Shown here: in pieces, positions 1 to 7,548 of the stretch | How the letters are laid out: each line of letters starts with the position of its first letter | How positions within the stretch are numbered: the first letter of the stretch is position 1 | NCBI GenBank assembly: GCA_900545865.1 | Contig: URAN01000035.1 | Span: 1-26,892, forward strand | Direction: 5' to 3' | DNA: 26,892 bases | Origin: an uncultured Eubacteriales bacterium | GTDB taxonomy: Bacteria > Bacillota > Clostridia > Monoglobales > Monoglobaceae | Translations under genes and position numbers: made by a program | Notes under the pieces: model-generated | Databases searched by the model: none | What the model saw: the letters and a program-made list of their open reading frames with translations, nothing else | What the model was told of the DNA's origin: nothing

Positions 1-6
1 AAAATT

Positions 7-62
7 TTGCACGGGCAATTAAATCCGCCGGAGGCTTAACGTGAAAGGAACTTTCACGTTAA
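7..62 (-). repeat. 56-bp palindromic repeat, copy 1
   Basis: This stretch is nearly identical to 660-715, with six substitutions. It has a conserved 5' half (TTGCACGGGCAATTAAAT, then CGCCGGAGGCTT) and a perfect 12-bp hairpin, arms 36-47 and 51-62 with loop GAA. Relative to copy 2, two stem positions change on both arms (A-T to G-C and G-C to C-G), so pairing is kept. It lies just after the stop codon of the DUF1667 gene read leftward. There is no T-tract next to the hairpin, so a REP-like unit or 3'-end stabiliser is likelier than a plain terminator. Strand is nominal. Confidence 0.75.
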
Positions 63-87
63 TAACAATTAATGTCATTGTCATTTT

Positions 88-435
88 TTAAAAACTATTC
101 GCCGTTATCACAATATCGCACCCGAAAACATCTTTGGCGGCTATATCGCCGATTTTAAGCGGAGCGGTAAGATTCAGGCTGTTTATAATATTCATACATT
201 CAAAAATTTTATTCTTGGGGATAGGTCTGTTTGTTTTTACCGGTACGGGTCTGCCGTCCGCCGTCATTGCGGTTGAGGTAACGACCCTTGTCGGGTTGGT
301 ACACTCATTCTTTGCGTATTCCGCACCTCGCGGACAAGTGTTGCCTACTATCTCGGTGATTTTACCGTCTTTATCTATGGTAACGTCAATACTGCATCCC
401 ATCGGGCATACAATACAGGTTAGATTTCTTCTCAT
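88..435 (-). CDS. DUF1667 family cysteine-rich protein, probable partner of the upstream FAD oxidoreductases
   Basis: The 115-residue protein begins MRRNLTCIVCPMGC and continues with CPRG...NEC about 30 residues later. These five cysteines suit an Fe-S or metal site. The family normally follows a GlpA-like dehydrogenase and a GltD-like oxidoreductase in anaerobic Firmicutes, where it is thought to help electron transfer during glycerol-3-phosphate oxidation; its biochemistry is poorly defined. I chose the ATG at 435 because GGAG lies seven bases upstream; the frame is open to 468 but those codons fall in the conserved leader. In related genomes the three genes are usually contiguous. Here about 270 bp containing a repeat, hairpins and a structured leader separates this gene from the oxidoreductase, so it may have its own control. 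Confidence 0.8.
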   Translation of the reverse strand: MRRNLTCIVCPMGCSIDVTIDKDGKITEIVGNTCPRGAEYAKNECTNPTRVVTSTAMTADGRPVPVKTNRPIPKNKIFECMNIINSLNLTAPLKIGDIAAKDVFGCDIVITANSF

Positions 436-538
436 TTTAATCTCCATTCCGCCGCCCTGCGCCGGCACAAATTGTACCTAAACTTCTCTTATCCGCAGGG
501 CAAGGAATGATAAGAGCTTAAAACGCCCACGTGCATTT
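436..538 (-). promoter_or_regulatory. Structured 5' leader with pseudoknot, copy A
   Basis: Read leftward this matches 11001-11104 almost base for base outside one variable linker. Elements in order: a small hairpin with outer arm 533-538; a perfect 8-bp hairpin (arms 509-516 and 486-493, CTCTTATC/GATAAGAG); a 15-nt loop containing GCCCTGC (495-501); and a downstream GCAGGGC (454-460) complementary to that loop, followed by GGCGGAATGGAG and the start codon. CATTCC in the loop can also pair with GGAATG just before the Shine-Dalgarno. The arrangement suggests an RNA that controls ribosome access. I do not recognise it as a named riboswitch class. Confidence 0.7.
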
Positions 539-659
539 CAAAAGGGATTCCCGAAAAATAAGGATTTATCCGTAATTTTTTGGGAAAGAGGAGCGATCTC
601 CGGTTAAAACGATGGTTGTTTCAAAGAAATCAACCGAGTTAAGAGGAGCATTGCGACGA
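539..659. other. Intergenic stretch with two strong hairpins
   Basis: It sits between the structured leader and the second 56-bp repeat. 548-586 forms a long hairpin with arms TTCCCGAAAAAT and an imperfect ATTTTTTGGGAA. A second hairpin near 614-635 pairs GGTTG..TTTC with GAAA..CAACC. On the plus strand a short open frame (612-692, 26 codons) runs into the repeat; it lacks a clear ribosome site and I do not call it a gene. The palindromes suggest a dispersed intergenic element inserted into a formerly contiguous operon. Confidence 0.45.
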
Positions 660-715
660 TTGCACGGGCAATTAAATTCGCCGGAGGCTTGACGTGAAAC
701 AAAGTTTCACGTCAA
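660..715 (-). repeat. 56-bp palindromic repeat, copy 2
   Basis: Second copy of the repeat at 7-62. Its hairpin has arms 689-700 and 704-715 (TTGACGTGAAAC/GTTTCACGTCAA, loop AAA). The right arm overlaps the last codons and stop of the FAD oxidoreductase gene, so the repeat has become part of that gene's 3' end. Compensatory changes relative to copy 1 support selection on the folded form. Confidence 0.75.
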
Positions 716-1945
716 GTCCTCCAGTTCAAAAAACAGCTTTTCAGCATTCTTTATCGAATCCGCTTTGAGGACGATTCGGTTCATCTCTCCCGGAGCAGCC
801 TTGATAAGTTTTTTGCTGAAAATAACTTTTTCACCGTCATAAACATTTACCTTTGCGTTTTTAAACACATCGCTCACCCTGAAATATACGGGGATGTCTT
901 TTTCGGCGGTAATCTTTTGCGGCACGGTATAACGAACCTTGCCGTCCGTCAATATCGGAATATCAAGATTTTTTAAATTTTCGCCCTTTATATATTCCGC
1001 CGCCGCTCTGCCGGCGATTTCGGCTTCGTCTGACACAAAGTCAACAAGGTCGTGAACGTGAAGGACGTTTCCGCACGCAAAGATTCCCGATTTTGAAGTC
1101 TGTCTGTCCTGGTCAACAACCGCTCCGCTCGTTATGCGGTCAAGGTCAATACCGACAGATTTTGAAATCTCGTTTTCGGGAATAAGTCCGACAGACAAAA
1201 GCAGAGTATCGCATGGGATATATTTTTCCGTTCCGTCAATCGGTCGGCGGTTCACGTCAACCTTTGATACGGTAACACCGCAAATACGTTCCTTTCCGTG
1301 GATTTGGGTCACGGTATGGCTCAGCATAAGCGGAATATCAAAATCGTTCAGACATTGTTCGATATTTCTTGCGAGACCGCCCGAATACGGCATAAGTTCG
1401 CATACCGCGTGAACCTTTGCACCCTCAAGGGTCATTCGTCTTGCCATAATAAGGCCAATATCACCCGAGCCGAGTATAACAACGTTCTTTCCGGGCATAT
1501 AGCCTTTTATGTTGACAAGCCGCTGTGCCGTTCCGGCACTGAATATTCCCGACGGTCTTGTGCCGGCAATATTCAGCGCGCCTTTTGAACGCTCGCGGCA
1601 TCCCATTGCGAGAATAACCGCTTTTGCCTTTATCTGAAAGATTCCGTCTTTTTTATTGATTGCCGTAACGGTTTTGTCGTCCGAGATGTCAAGAACCATT
1701 GTATCGAGCTTGTACGGTATATTATATTTCTCAACTGTTTTTTCATATCTGTTCGCATATTCGGGACCTGTCAGCTCTTCGCCGAATTTATGCAGCCCGA
1801 ATCCGTTATGTATACATTGCCGTAAAATTCCGCCCAAGCTGCTGTCGCGCTCTAAAATCACAATATCGCGAATGCCCAATTCATACGCAGCAACCGCCGC
1901 GCTCATTCCGGCAGGACCTCCGCCGATTATTACCAAATCAGTCAT
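707..1945 (-). CDS. NAD(P)/FAD-dependent oxidoreductase (pyridine nucleotide-disulfide oxidoreductase fold)
   Basis: The 412-residue protein has an FAD-binding GGGPAG motif at residues 8-13 after a beta strand, a second dinucleotide motif (GSGDIG near residue 158), the class motif CIHNGFG near residue 44, and a late TSKSGIFACGN segment that closes the FAD site. The C-terminal ~80 residues form a small beta-rich domain seen in the GlpB-like/HcnB-like partner subunits. The gene overlaps the preceding dehydrogenase by one base (TAATG), so translation is likely coupled. In the family, this protein is thought to pass electrons between the glycerol-3-phosphate dehydrogenase-like subunit and a pyridine nucleotide or another acceptor. 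The exact acceptor cannot be read from sequence. The 3' end overlaps a palindromic repeat. Confidence 0.85.
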   Translation of the reverse strand: MTDLVIIGGGPAGMSAAVAAYELGIRDIVILERDSSLGGILRQCIHNGFGLHKFGEELTGPEYANRYEKTVEKYNIPYKLDTMVLDISDDKTVTAINKKDGIFQIKAKAVILAMGCRERSKGALNIAGTRPSGIFSAGTAQRLVNIKGYMPGKNVVILGSGDIGLIMARRMTLEGAKVHAVCELMPYSGGLARNIEQCLNDFDIPLMLSHTVTQIHGKERICGVTVSKVDVNRRPIDGTEKYIPCDTLLLSVGLIPENEISKSVGIDLDRITSGAVVDQDRQTSKSGIFACGNVLHVHDLVDFVSDEAEIAGRAAAEYIKGENLKNLDIPILTDGKVRYTVPQKITAEKDIPVYFRVSDVFKNAKVNVYDGEKVIFSKKLIKAAPGEMNRIVLKADSIKNAEKLFFELEDLT

Positions 1946-3378
1946 TATCTCGCCCCCTTTGTCTTTCCGATAACAATATTTGAACTTCCGCCGCTTTTTG
2001 TGACCTTTTCAAACGGAATTTTAAGCTCACGCGCGAGGATTTCAGAAACATACGGCAGGCAAAAACCGCCCTGGCATCGACCCATACCCGCTCTCGTTCT
2101 GCGTTTTACGCCGTCAATGTCGCGCGCACCGGGGTTGGTGCGTATCGCATCAATAATCTCTCCCTCGGTAACCGTTTCGCATCGGCATATCACCCGTCCG
2201 TATTCGGGGCGCTCTTTTATGACGCGATTCTTTTCGTCAACAGAGCTTTCTCTGAATTCGTGATACGGCTTGCGTATCGGATTAAAGCTCTCATTCGTCT
2301 TTAAGCTTGCTCCGCTTTTCTTTAAAAGCTCGATTATATATTCGGCTATCGCCGGTGATGCCGAAAGCCCGGGTGATTCAATCCCTGCGGCGTTGATAAA
2401 GCTCGGCTTCGGCGAATTTATTATAAAATCGCCCGTGCTGCCGACCGCACGCAGTCCGCAAAAAGACGTTATTGTCTTGTTAAACGGTATTGATTCGATG
2501 TTTTGACGTGCCTCGGCGATTATCTTGCCAAACCCGTCGGCGGTCGTGCTTTTATCCTCTTTATCGGTCATATCGACCGCGGTCGGGCCGCAAAGGAAGT
2601 TGCCGTCAACCGTGGGCGAGATAAGTATACCCTTGCCTTTGTCGGACGGAGTTCTGAATATCGTTCGGCTTGTCAATGTTCCGCATTCCTTATCGAGCAA
2701 TATATATTCGCCGCGGCGCGGATGTATGTCAAACGAATCATCGCCGACCATTCTTGCCACATCGTCCGAATATAGACCCGACGCGTTTATTATGTACGCC
2801 GCGTCAACCGAATCGGTGTCGGACGATATTGTATAATATCCGCCGTTCTCTTTTATATCCGTTACTTTAAAGTTCAGTTTAAGCTCCGCACCGTTATTCA
2901 TTGCGTTCCCTATTGCGGCAATACACAATTCATAAGGACAGACAATTGCACCGCTCGGCGCATAAAGCGCGTATTTCGCATTGGTCGAAATATTGGATTC
3001 GAGGGTGTGCAGCTCATCCGAATCCAATATTTTAAGCCCCTTAACGCCGTTTTTGATACCGCGTTCAAAAAGCTCGTCTATAACCTTGCGGTCATTTTCG
3101 TCAAACCCCAAAACAAGCGAGCCGTTATTCTTATATTTTACGCCAAGTTCCCGAGTGACCTTCGGCATCATTTCGCTTCCGCGAACATTAAGCCGTGCTT
3201 TAAGGCTGTTCGGCTTTGCATCAAAACCCGCGTGGACTATTGCCGAATTTGCTTTTGTTGCGCCGAGCGCAACATCATTTTCTTTTTCCAAAACACAAAC
3301 GCTTACATTATATTTTGTCAACTCTCGTGCCGCCATTGCACCGACAATACCTGCGCCGATGATTGCTATATCATACAA
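1945..3378 (-). CDS. FAD-dependent oxidoreductase with C-terminal BFD-like [2Fe-2S] domain, GlpA-like glycerol-3-phosphate dehydrogenase
   Basis: The 477-residue protein begins MYDIAIIGAGIVG with the GxGxxG FAD motif at residues 8-13 and shows the DAO-fold glycerol-3-phosphate/2-hydroxyglutarate oxidase layout (ATKANSAIVHAGFDAKP near residue 42). Residues ~390-455 hold a BFD-like ferredoxin domain with C398, C400, C435 and C440 (CRC ... GRCQGGFC). It is probably the catalytic subunit oxidising sn-glycerol 3-phosphate to dihydroxyacetone phosphate anaerobically. The start is TTG at 3378, with GGGAG about ten bases upstream; the nearer ATG is out of frame. First gene of a leftward operon, divergent from an RpiR regulator and an organophosphate transporter that plausibly imports its substrate. 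L-2-hydroxyglutarate or another hydroxyacid is an alternative substrate. Confidence 0.85.
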   Translation of the reverse strand: MYDIAIIGAGIVGAMAARELTKYNVSVCVLEKENDVALGATKANSAIVHAGFDAKPNSLKARLNVRGSEMMPKVTRELGVKYKNNGSLVLGFDENDRKVIDELFERGIKNGVKGLKILDSDELHTLESNISTNAKYALYAPSGAIVCPYELCIAAIGNAMNNGAELKLNFKVTDIKENGGYYTISSDTDSVDAAYIINASGLYSDDVARMVGDDSFDIHPRRGEYILLDKECGTLTSRTIFRTPSDKGKGILISPTVDGNFLCGPTAVDMTDKEDKSTTADGFGKIIAEARQNIESIPFNKTITSFCGLRAVGSTGDFIINSPKPSFINAAGIESPGLSASPAIAEYIIELLKKSGASLKTNESFNPIRKPYHEFRESSVDEKNRVIKERPEYGRVICRCETVTEGEIIDAIRTNPGARDIDGVKRRTRAGMGRCQGGFCLPYVSEILARELKIPFEKVTKSGGSSNIVIGKTKGAR

Positions 3379-3415
3379 ATCGGTTCATCTCCCGTTATTG
3401 ATTTATTTTAAGGCA

Positions 3416-3445
3416 ATTATACACCAAATGCGCAAGAAAAATCAA
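3416..3445 (-). promoter_or_regulatory. Promoter of the leftward oxidoreductase operon
   Basis: Read leftward: -35 TTGATT (3440-3445), 18-bp spacer, -10 TATAAT (3416-3421). It lies 38 bp before the TTG start. Confidence 0.6.
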
Positions 3446-3518
3446 CATTGGCGAAAATAAAGACAGATTTTATATTTTTATCTGCAAAATAAGCATAAAT
3501 GCGCATCCGAAAATGAGC

Positions 3519-3547
3519 TTGACAAATTCGGGGATTTGTGATAATAT
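3519..3547 (+). promoter_or_regulatory. Promoter of the RpiR regulator-transporter operon
   Basis: -35 TTGACA (3519-3524), 17-bp spacer, -10 TAATAT (3542-3547). The inverted repeat at 3549-3586 begins right after the -10 box and covers the expected transcription start. Confidence 0.75.
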
Positions 3548-3548
3548 A

Positions 3549-3586
3549 ACTATGTTCTAATTATATGTTATAAAATAGAACATAGT
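3549..3586. promoter_or_regulatory. Candidate operator: 11-bp perfect inverted repeat
   Basis: Arms ACTATGTTCTA (3549-3559) and TAGAACATAGT (3576-3586) are exact reverse complements separated by 16 bp. Placed between the -10 box and the Shine-Dalgarno of the RpiR-type gene, it is well positioned for autorepression, with the SIS domain sensing a sugar phosphate or related ligand. The assignment to this regulator is inferred from position. Confidence 0.6.
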
Positions 3587-3608
3587 TCCAAAAAAGAAGG
3601 CGGTTAAT

Positions 3609-4460
3609 ATGTCAAAAAAATTATGTCTGGCAACAATCCGTGCCGAGTATAACAACTTTACAAAAACAGAGCGTAGGGTTGCCGATTATATACTAAAGAA
3701 TTATGAAAATGCGTCAGAGATGACAATCACCGCTCTTGCGGAAAATGCAGGTGTGGTAAAATCAGCAATCATACGATTCTGTCAAACAATGGGCTTTAAG
3801 GGATATGCCGAGTTTCGTTCGGCTTTATCCAAAGAAACGGTAAGAAATAAAGAATTGAAATTTACACCGTACATAGACAGGAACGATGACAGCGGTCGGA
3901 TTTTTGACAAAATATTTGCGGCAAACATCAAGACTCTGCATGATACGGCGGACGGTATCGACAAAAAAATGCTCGACGGCGCGGTGTCCGCGCTTAATGC
4001 GGCTAACAATATTTATATTTACGGAATAGGCACATCCGCAGGGATTGTCTCCGACTTTCAATACAGGCTTATGCAACTCGGATTCAACGCGTTTTGTTTT
4101 ACCGATATTACATATATGAAGGTATCGACAATGTATATCAAAAAGGGAGACGTGGCGGTGGGAATCTCAAACAGCGGCAGAACAATAGCCACGGTTGACA
4201 GTCTCAGGCTTGCCAAAGAAAGCGGCGCAAAAACGATATGCATAACGAGCTATCCCAAATGCGAAATAGTAAAGACAAGTGATTATCCGCTTGTTATAAA
4301 AACAGATGAGATACAATATCCGATTGAGGCGATTTCGTCAAGAATAGCGCATATAAGCGTTTTGGACAGCATTGCTATCGCTCTGTCGGCACGGCGGTTT
4401 GACGATGTTCAAGAGCGTTCGGCGATAATTCACGATTTGATTGACACGGTGAGGTATTAA
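3609..4460 (+). CDS. MurR/RpiR family transcriptional regulator (HTH-SIS)
   Basis: The 283-residue protein has an N-terminal HTH_6 domain (residues ~1-75; helix-turn-helix around ITALAENAGVVKSAIIRFCQTMG) and a SIS sugar-isomerase fold (~125-255) with the phosphosugar-binding pattern YGIGTSAG and VAVGISNSGRTIATVD. Members sense phosphorylated sugars or amino sugars and control nearby catabolic genes. The start is an ATG with a purine-rich GAAGGCGG site upstream. The gene is the first of a two-gene operon with the MFS transporter, five bases downstream, and is divergent from the oxidoreductase operon. The simplest reading is a local regulator of uptake and oxidation of a phosphorylated three-carbon compound; the ligand itself is not known. 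Confidence 0.9.
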   Translation: MSKKLCLATIRAEYNNFTKTERRVADYILKNYENASEMTITALAENAGVVKSAIIRFCQTMGFKGYAEFRSALSKETVRNKELKFTPYIDRNDDSGRIFDKIFAANIKTLHDTADGIDKKMLDGAVSALNAANNIYIYGIGTSAGIVSDFQYRLMQLGFNAFCFTDITYMKVSTMYIKKGDVAVGISNSGRTIATVDSLRLAKESGAKTICITSYPKCEIVKTSDYPLVIKTDEIQYPIEAISSRIAHISVLDSIAIALSARRFDDVQERSAIIHDLIDTVRY

Positions 4461-4465
4461 TTATT

Positions 4466-5647
4466 ATGGCAAAAAGAAAAAATCAAATAATTTTTTGTGT
4501 AATGTTTGCGGCATACACATCGATTTATATAGCAAGGCTGAATTTATCAATTGCGGGACCCGAAATGATTAAGACAAGCGTCATTGATGCGGCACAAATT
4601 GGTATTCTCGGGAGTATTTTCTCAACGGTTTTTGCAATAGGCAGGCTTATAAACGGATTTTTGAGTGATTCCGCACCGCCGTGGAGAATGCTGACAATCG
4701 GTCTTGGGGTTGCCGGAATCAGTAATATCTGTATTGGTGCTTTTCCGCCTGTTATGGGTATGTTTGTTCTTTGGGGCGCAAACGCATATGCACAATCAAT
4801 GCTCTGGAGTGCGATTTTATGCGTAATAACCTCGGTATTTGACGAAAAATCGGCAAAGAGAAAAATGGCGATCATGATAACATCCGTGTCGGCCGGAAAC
4901 ATACTGGGTATCGTTTTAAATACATTTTTTGTAATGAAATTCGGCGTAAAATATGCGTTTTGCCTGCCGGGATTTATCACATTGCTTTTGGGTGTCGCAG
5001 CATTTCTTACAACAAGGCACATTAAAATCAACTCGGGAAAAACCGAAAATCACATGTCCGTATTTGGGTTATTTAAAAACAGAGAAATATTAAAAATGAG
5101 CATACCGGCAATGCTGCACGGAGTGATGAAGGAAAATGTAAGCCTTTGGATGACGGCGTTTGTTATCGATACATATGCCGTTGATTTAACAACATCGGCG
5201 TATTATATATTGCTGATTCCGATATGCGGATTTATCGGACGGATTGCATATCCGCCAATTTATAAGGCATGCAGCAACAGTGAAAACAAAGTTTCACAAA
5301 CAGGCTTTGCGGTTTGCATTGCTGTGGCGGCGATTTTGTGCATAGGTCATACGGGAATACTTACGGCGGTTTTGGCTCTCGGGATTATATATACGGCTGT
5401 TTCCGTTATAAACACATCGATTCTTTCCATTTATCCTTTAAACTTTGCCGATACCGGAAACTCGGCATCGGTCAGCGGTGTAATGGATTTGGCAACCTAT
5501 ATGGGCGCAGGTATTTCAAGCGTTGCTTACGGATATATAATAAAACATATGGGATACACCCCGATGTTTATGTCGTGGGCGATAATTTCCGCCGTGTCGG
5601 TGCGGATTTTGAAAATCAAAAGAATTTCCAAATCACGGCGGTCTTAA
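4466..5647 (+). CDS. MFS transporter, organophosphate:phosphate antiporter-like (GlpT-related)
   Basis: The 393-residue, very hydrophobic protein has about 12 predicted membrane segments. The first segment carries YIARLNLSIA, resembling the Y..R.N signature of the OPA family, and segment 4 has WGANAYAQSMLW, comparable to the W.N.Y.Q.M.W signature of GlpT and UhpT. A cytoplasmic loop near residues 65-75 (FLSDSAPPWRML) corresponds to the MFS motif A region. OPA transporters exchange phosphate for glycerol 3-phosphate, hexose phosphates or similar compounds across the cytoplasmic membrane. It is co-transcribed with the RpiR regulator. Together with the divergent GlpA-like cluster this points to uptake of glycerol 3-phosphate, but another organophosphate is possible. 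Confidence 0.75.
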   Translation: MAKRKNQIIFCVMFAAYTSIYIARLNLSIAGPEMIKTSVIDAAQIGILGSIFSTVFAIGRLINGFLSDSAPPWRMLTIGLGVAGISNICIGAFPPVMGMFVLWGANAYAQSMLWSAILCVITSVFDEKSAKRKMAIMITSVSAGNILGIVLNTFFVMKFGVKYAFCLPGFITLLLGVAAFLTTRHIKINSGKTENHMSVFGLFKNREILKMSIPAMLHGVMKENVSLWMTAFVIDTYAVDLTTSAYYILLIPICGFIGRIAYPPIYKACSNSENKVSQTGFAVCIAVAAILCIGHTGILTAVLALGIIYTAVSVINTSILSIYPLNFADTGNSASVSGVMDLATYMGAGISSVAYGYIIKHMGYTPMFMSWAIISAVSVRILKIKRISKSRRS

Positions 5648-5690
5648 AATTCGTATAATCATAAAAATCTATTTTTGTTGAAAATTCTGA

Positions 5691-5719
5691 TTGCATATTT
5701 ATATAAAGTGTGTTATACT
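5691..5719 (+). promoter_or_regulatory. Promoter of leuA
   Basis: -35 TTGCAT (5691-5696), 17-bp spacer, -10 TATACT (5714-5719). The -10 box is embedded in the left arm of the inverted repeat 5715-5758. Confidence 0.65.
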
Positions 5720-5758
5720 TGAAAGAACAACAGTTATTGCTGCTGTTCTTTCAAGTAT
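5715..5758. promoter_or_regulatory. 19-bp inverted repeat overlapping the leuA promoter
   Basis: Arms 5715-5733 and 5740-5758 pair at 18 of 19 positions (core ACTTGAAAGAACA / TGTTCTTTCAAGT) around a TTATTG loop. It overlaps the -10 box and the start of the transcript, so it could act as an operator, as a stem at the 5' end of the mRNA, or as the end of the upstream MFS operon. No T-tract follows, which argues against a simple terminator. No T-box specifier or antiterminator sequence is visible. Confidence 0.55.
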
Positions 5759-5815
5759 TCAAAATATATACGGGAATGAGCAATATTATAATAACAGGAA
5801 GGATAATTACAGATT

Positions 5816-7477
5816 ATGAAAAATTTTGAAAAGTACAAAAAAGGTTATTTTATGCCCCCTGTATGCGAAATGAAGTGGGCAAAAAAAGAGTCACCCGACA
5901 AAGCGCCCCTATGGTGCAGCGTTGACCTTCGCGACGGAAATCAGGCACTTGTTGTTCCGATGGGTCTTGAGGACAAAATCGAATTTTTCAAATATCTGCT
6001 AAAACTCGGATTTAAAGAAATAGAGGTCGGATTCCCCGCCGCATCCGAGACGGAGTATCTTTTCCTGCGCCGCCTGATTGAGGACGATCTGATACCCGAT
6101 GATGTCACAATCCAGGTATTGACCCAGGCGAGAGAGCATATAATCAAAAAAACCTTTGAGGCATTAAAAGGCGCAAAGTCCGCAATAGTACATCTTTATA
6201 ACTCGACATCGGTTGCACAGCGCGAACAGGTTTTCAGAAAGTCTAAAGAAGAGATTAAACGCCTTGCAACGGACGGAGCCGAAATGCTCAAAAGGCTTGC
6301 TGACGAGACTGACGGAAACTTCCGCTTTGAATACAGCCCCGAGAGCTTTACGGGTACGGAACCCGAATACGCCCTTGAGGTGTGCAACGCTGTTTTGGAT
6401 ATATGGAAGCCGACCCCGGATAAAAAGGTTATTATTAACCTGCCGGTAACGGTTGAGATGTCTCTTCCGCACGTTTATGCGTCACAGGTTGAGTATATGA
6501 ACGACAACCTTAAATATCGCGACAGCGTTGAAATTTCGCTGCATCCCCACAACGACCGCGGCTGCGGCGTTGCGGATACCGAGTTGGGCTTGCTTGCCGG
6601 TGCGGACCGTGTTGAGGGTACTCTGTTCGGCAACGGCGAAAGAACGGGCAACGTCGACATTATAACCGTTGCCATGAATATGTTTGTGCACGGAATCGAC
6701 CCCAAACTTGACTTTTCGAATATGCCCGAGGTTGTCGAGACATATGAACGCTTAACCGGAATGACGGTAGACCCGAGACACCCGTACAGCGGCAGTCTTG
6801 TTTTCGCGGCTTTTTCGGGTTCGCACCAGGACGCTATTGCAAAGGGAATGAAGTGGCGTGAGGAAACCAATGACAAATACTGGACTGTGCCTTACCTGCC
6901 GATTGACCCCAAAGACCTCGGCAGACAATACGATGGCGATGTTATACGCATCAACAGCCAGTCGGGCAAGGGCGGTATAGGATTCCTTATGGAACAAAAG
7001 TTCGGATATTCGCTGCCTAAAGAAATGCGCGAGGACTTTGGCTATTGCGTCAAGGGCGTATCCGACCACAAGCATAAAGAACTTCAACCCGAAGAAATAT
7101 ATGAAATATTCAAGAACGAGTATGTCAATATAGAAAGCCCGATATGCCTGATTGAGTGTCACTTTGAGCAAAAAGACGGCATCACGGCGCATATAACAAT
7201 AAACGAAAACGGAAAAGAACACGAGCTTACCGCTTGCGGAAACGGTCGTCTTGACGCGGTATATGAAGCGTTGGGCGAGATTTTGCCCAAAGACTATTCC
7301 ATTGCGAAATACAGCGAACACGCAATCGAAAAAGGTTCATCATCGAGGGCGTGTGCATACATCGGTTTGAGCGCACCGAACGGAGATATGGTTTGGGGCG
7401 TTGGCATCGATACCGATATTATCGTTGCATCGCTCAAAGCCTTGCTCAGTGCGGCAAACCGCACCTCTGCAAAATAA
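5816..7477 (+). CDS. leuA: 2-isopropylmalate synthase, LeuA2-type
   Basis: This 553-residue enzyme condenses acetyl-CoA with 2-oxoisovalerate, the first committed step of leucine synthesis. The HMGL-like TIM barrel (residues ~30-305) shows the catalytic and metal-binding pattern: CSVDLRDGNQAL (R39, D40), H243-P-H245-N-D-R-G, and GNGERTGNVD from about residue 272. The C-terminal part (~410-550) matches the LeuA dimer/allosteric domain, which binds leucine for feedback inhibition. The length fits the longer LeuA2 group (about 550-560) rather than the ~510-residue LeuA1. The start follows AGGAAGG at about 13 bases, somewhat long. It appears monocistronic, with no other leucine genes adjacent. 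Confidence 0.93.
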   Translation: MKNFEKYKKGYFMPPVCEMKWAKKESPDKAPLWCSVDLRDGNQALVVPMGLEDKIEFFKYLLKLGFKEIEVGFPAASETEYLFLRRLIEDDLIPDDVTIQVLTQAREHIIKKTFEALKGAKSAIVHLYNSTSVAQREQVFRKSKEEIKRLATDGAEMLKRLADETDGNFRFEYSPESFTGTEPEYALEVCNAVLDIWKPTPDKKVIINLPVTVEMSLPHVYASQVEYMNDNLKYRDSVEISLHPHNDRGCGVADTELGLLAGADRVEGTLFGNGERTGNVDIITVAMNMFVHGIDPKLDFSNMPEVVETYERLTGMTVDPRHPYSGSLVFAAFSGSHQDAIAKGMKWREETNDKYWTVPYLPIDPKDLGRQYDGDVIRINSQSGKGGIGFLMEQKFGYSLPKEMREDFGYCVKGVSDHKHKELQPEEIYEIFKNEYVNIESPICLIECHFEQKDGITAHITINENGKEHELTACGNGRLDAVYEALGEILPKDYSIAKYSEHAIEKGSSSRACAYIGLSAPNGDMVWGVGIDTDIIVASLKALLSAANRTSAK

Positions 7478-7548
7478 AGCAAAGTTTCTTTGCCTATATA
7501 ACACCATAACCGAACACCAAAAATCCGATATACAAGGGGGCTGATGGA

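Noticed and set aside
134..481. Long open frame opposite the DUF1667 gene
   Set aside because: No ribosome site, no recognisable family, and it mirrors a conserved gene on the other strand; the same holds for other antisense frames across the window.
436..538. Assignment of the leader to fluoride, preQ1, SAM-II or ZTP riboswitches
   Set aside because: All can use pseudoknots, but the conserved bases I remember for those classes are not found here.
5648..5815. T-box leader before leuA
   Set aside because: Only about 90 nt lies between the promoter and the gene, with no T-box consensus or antiterminator; only the palindrome is visible.
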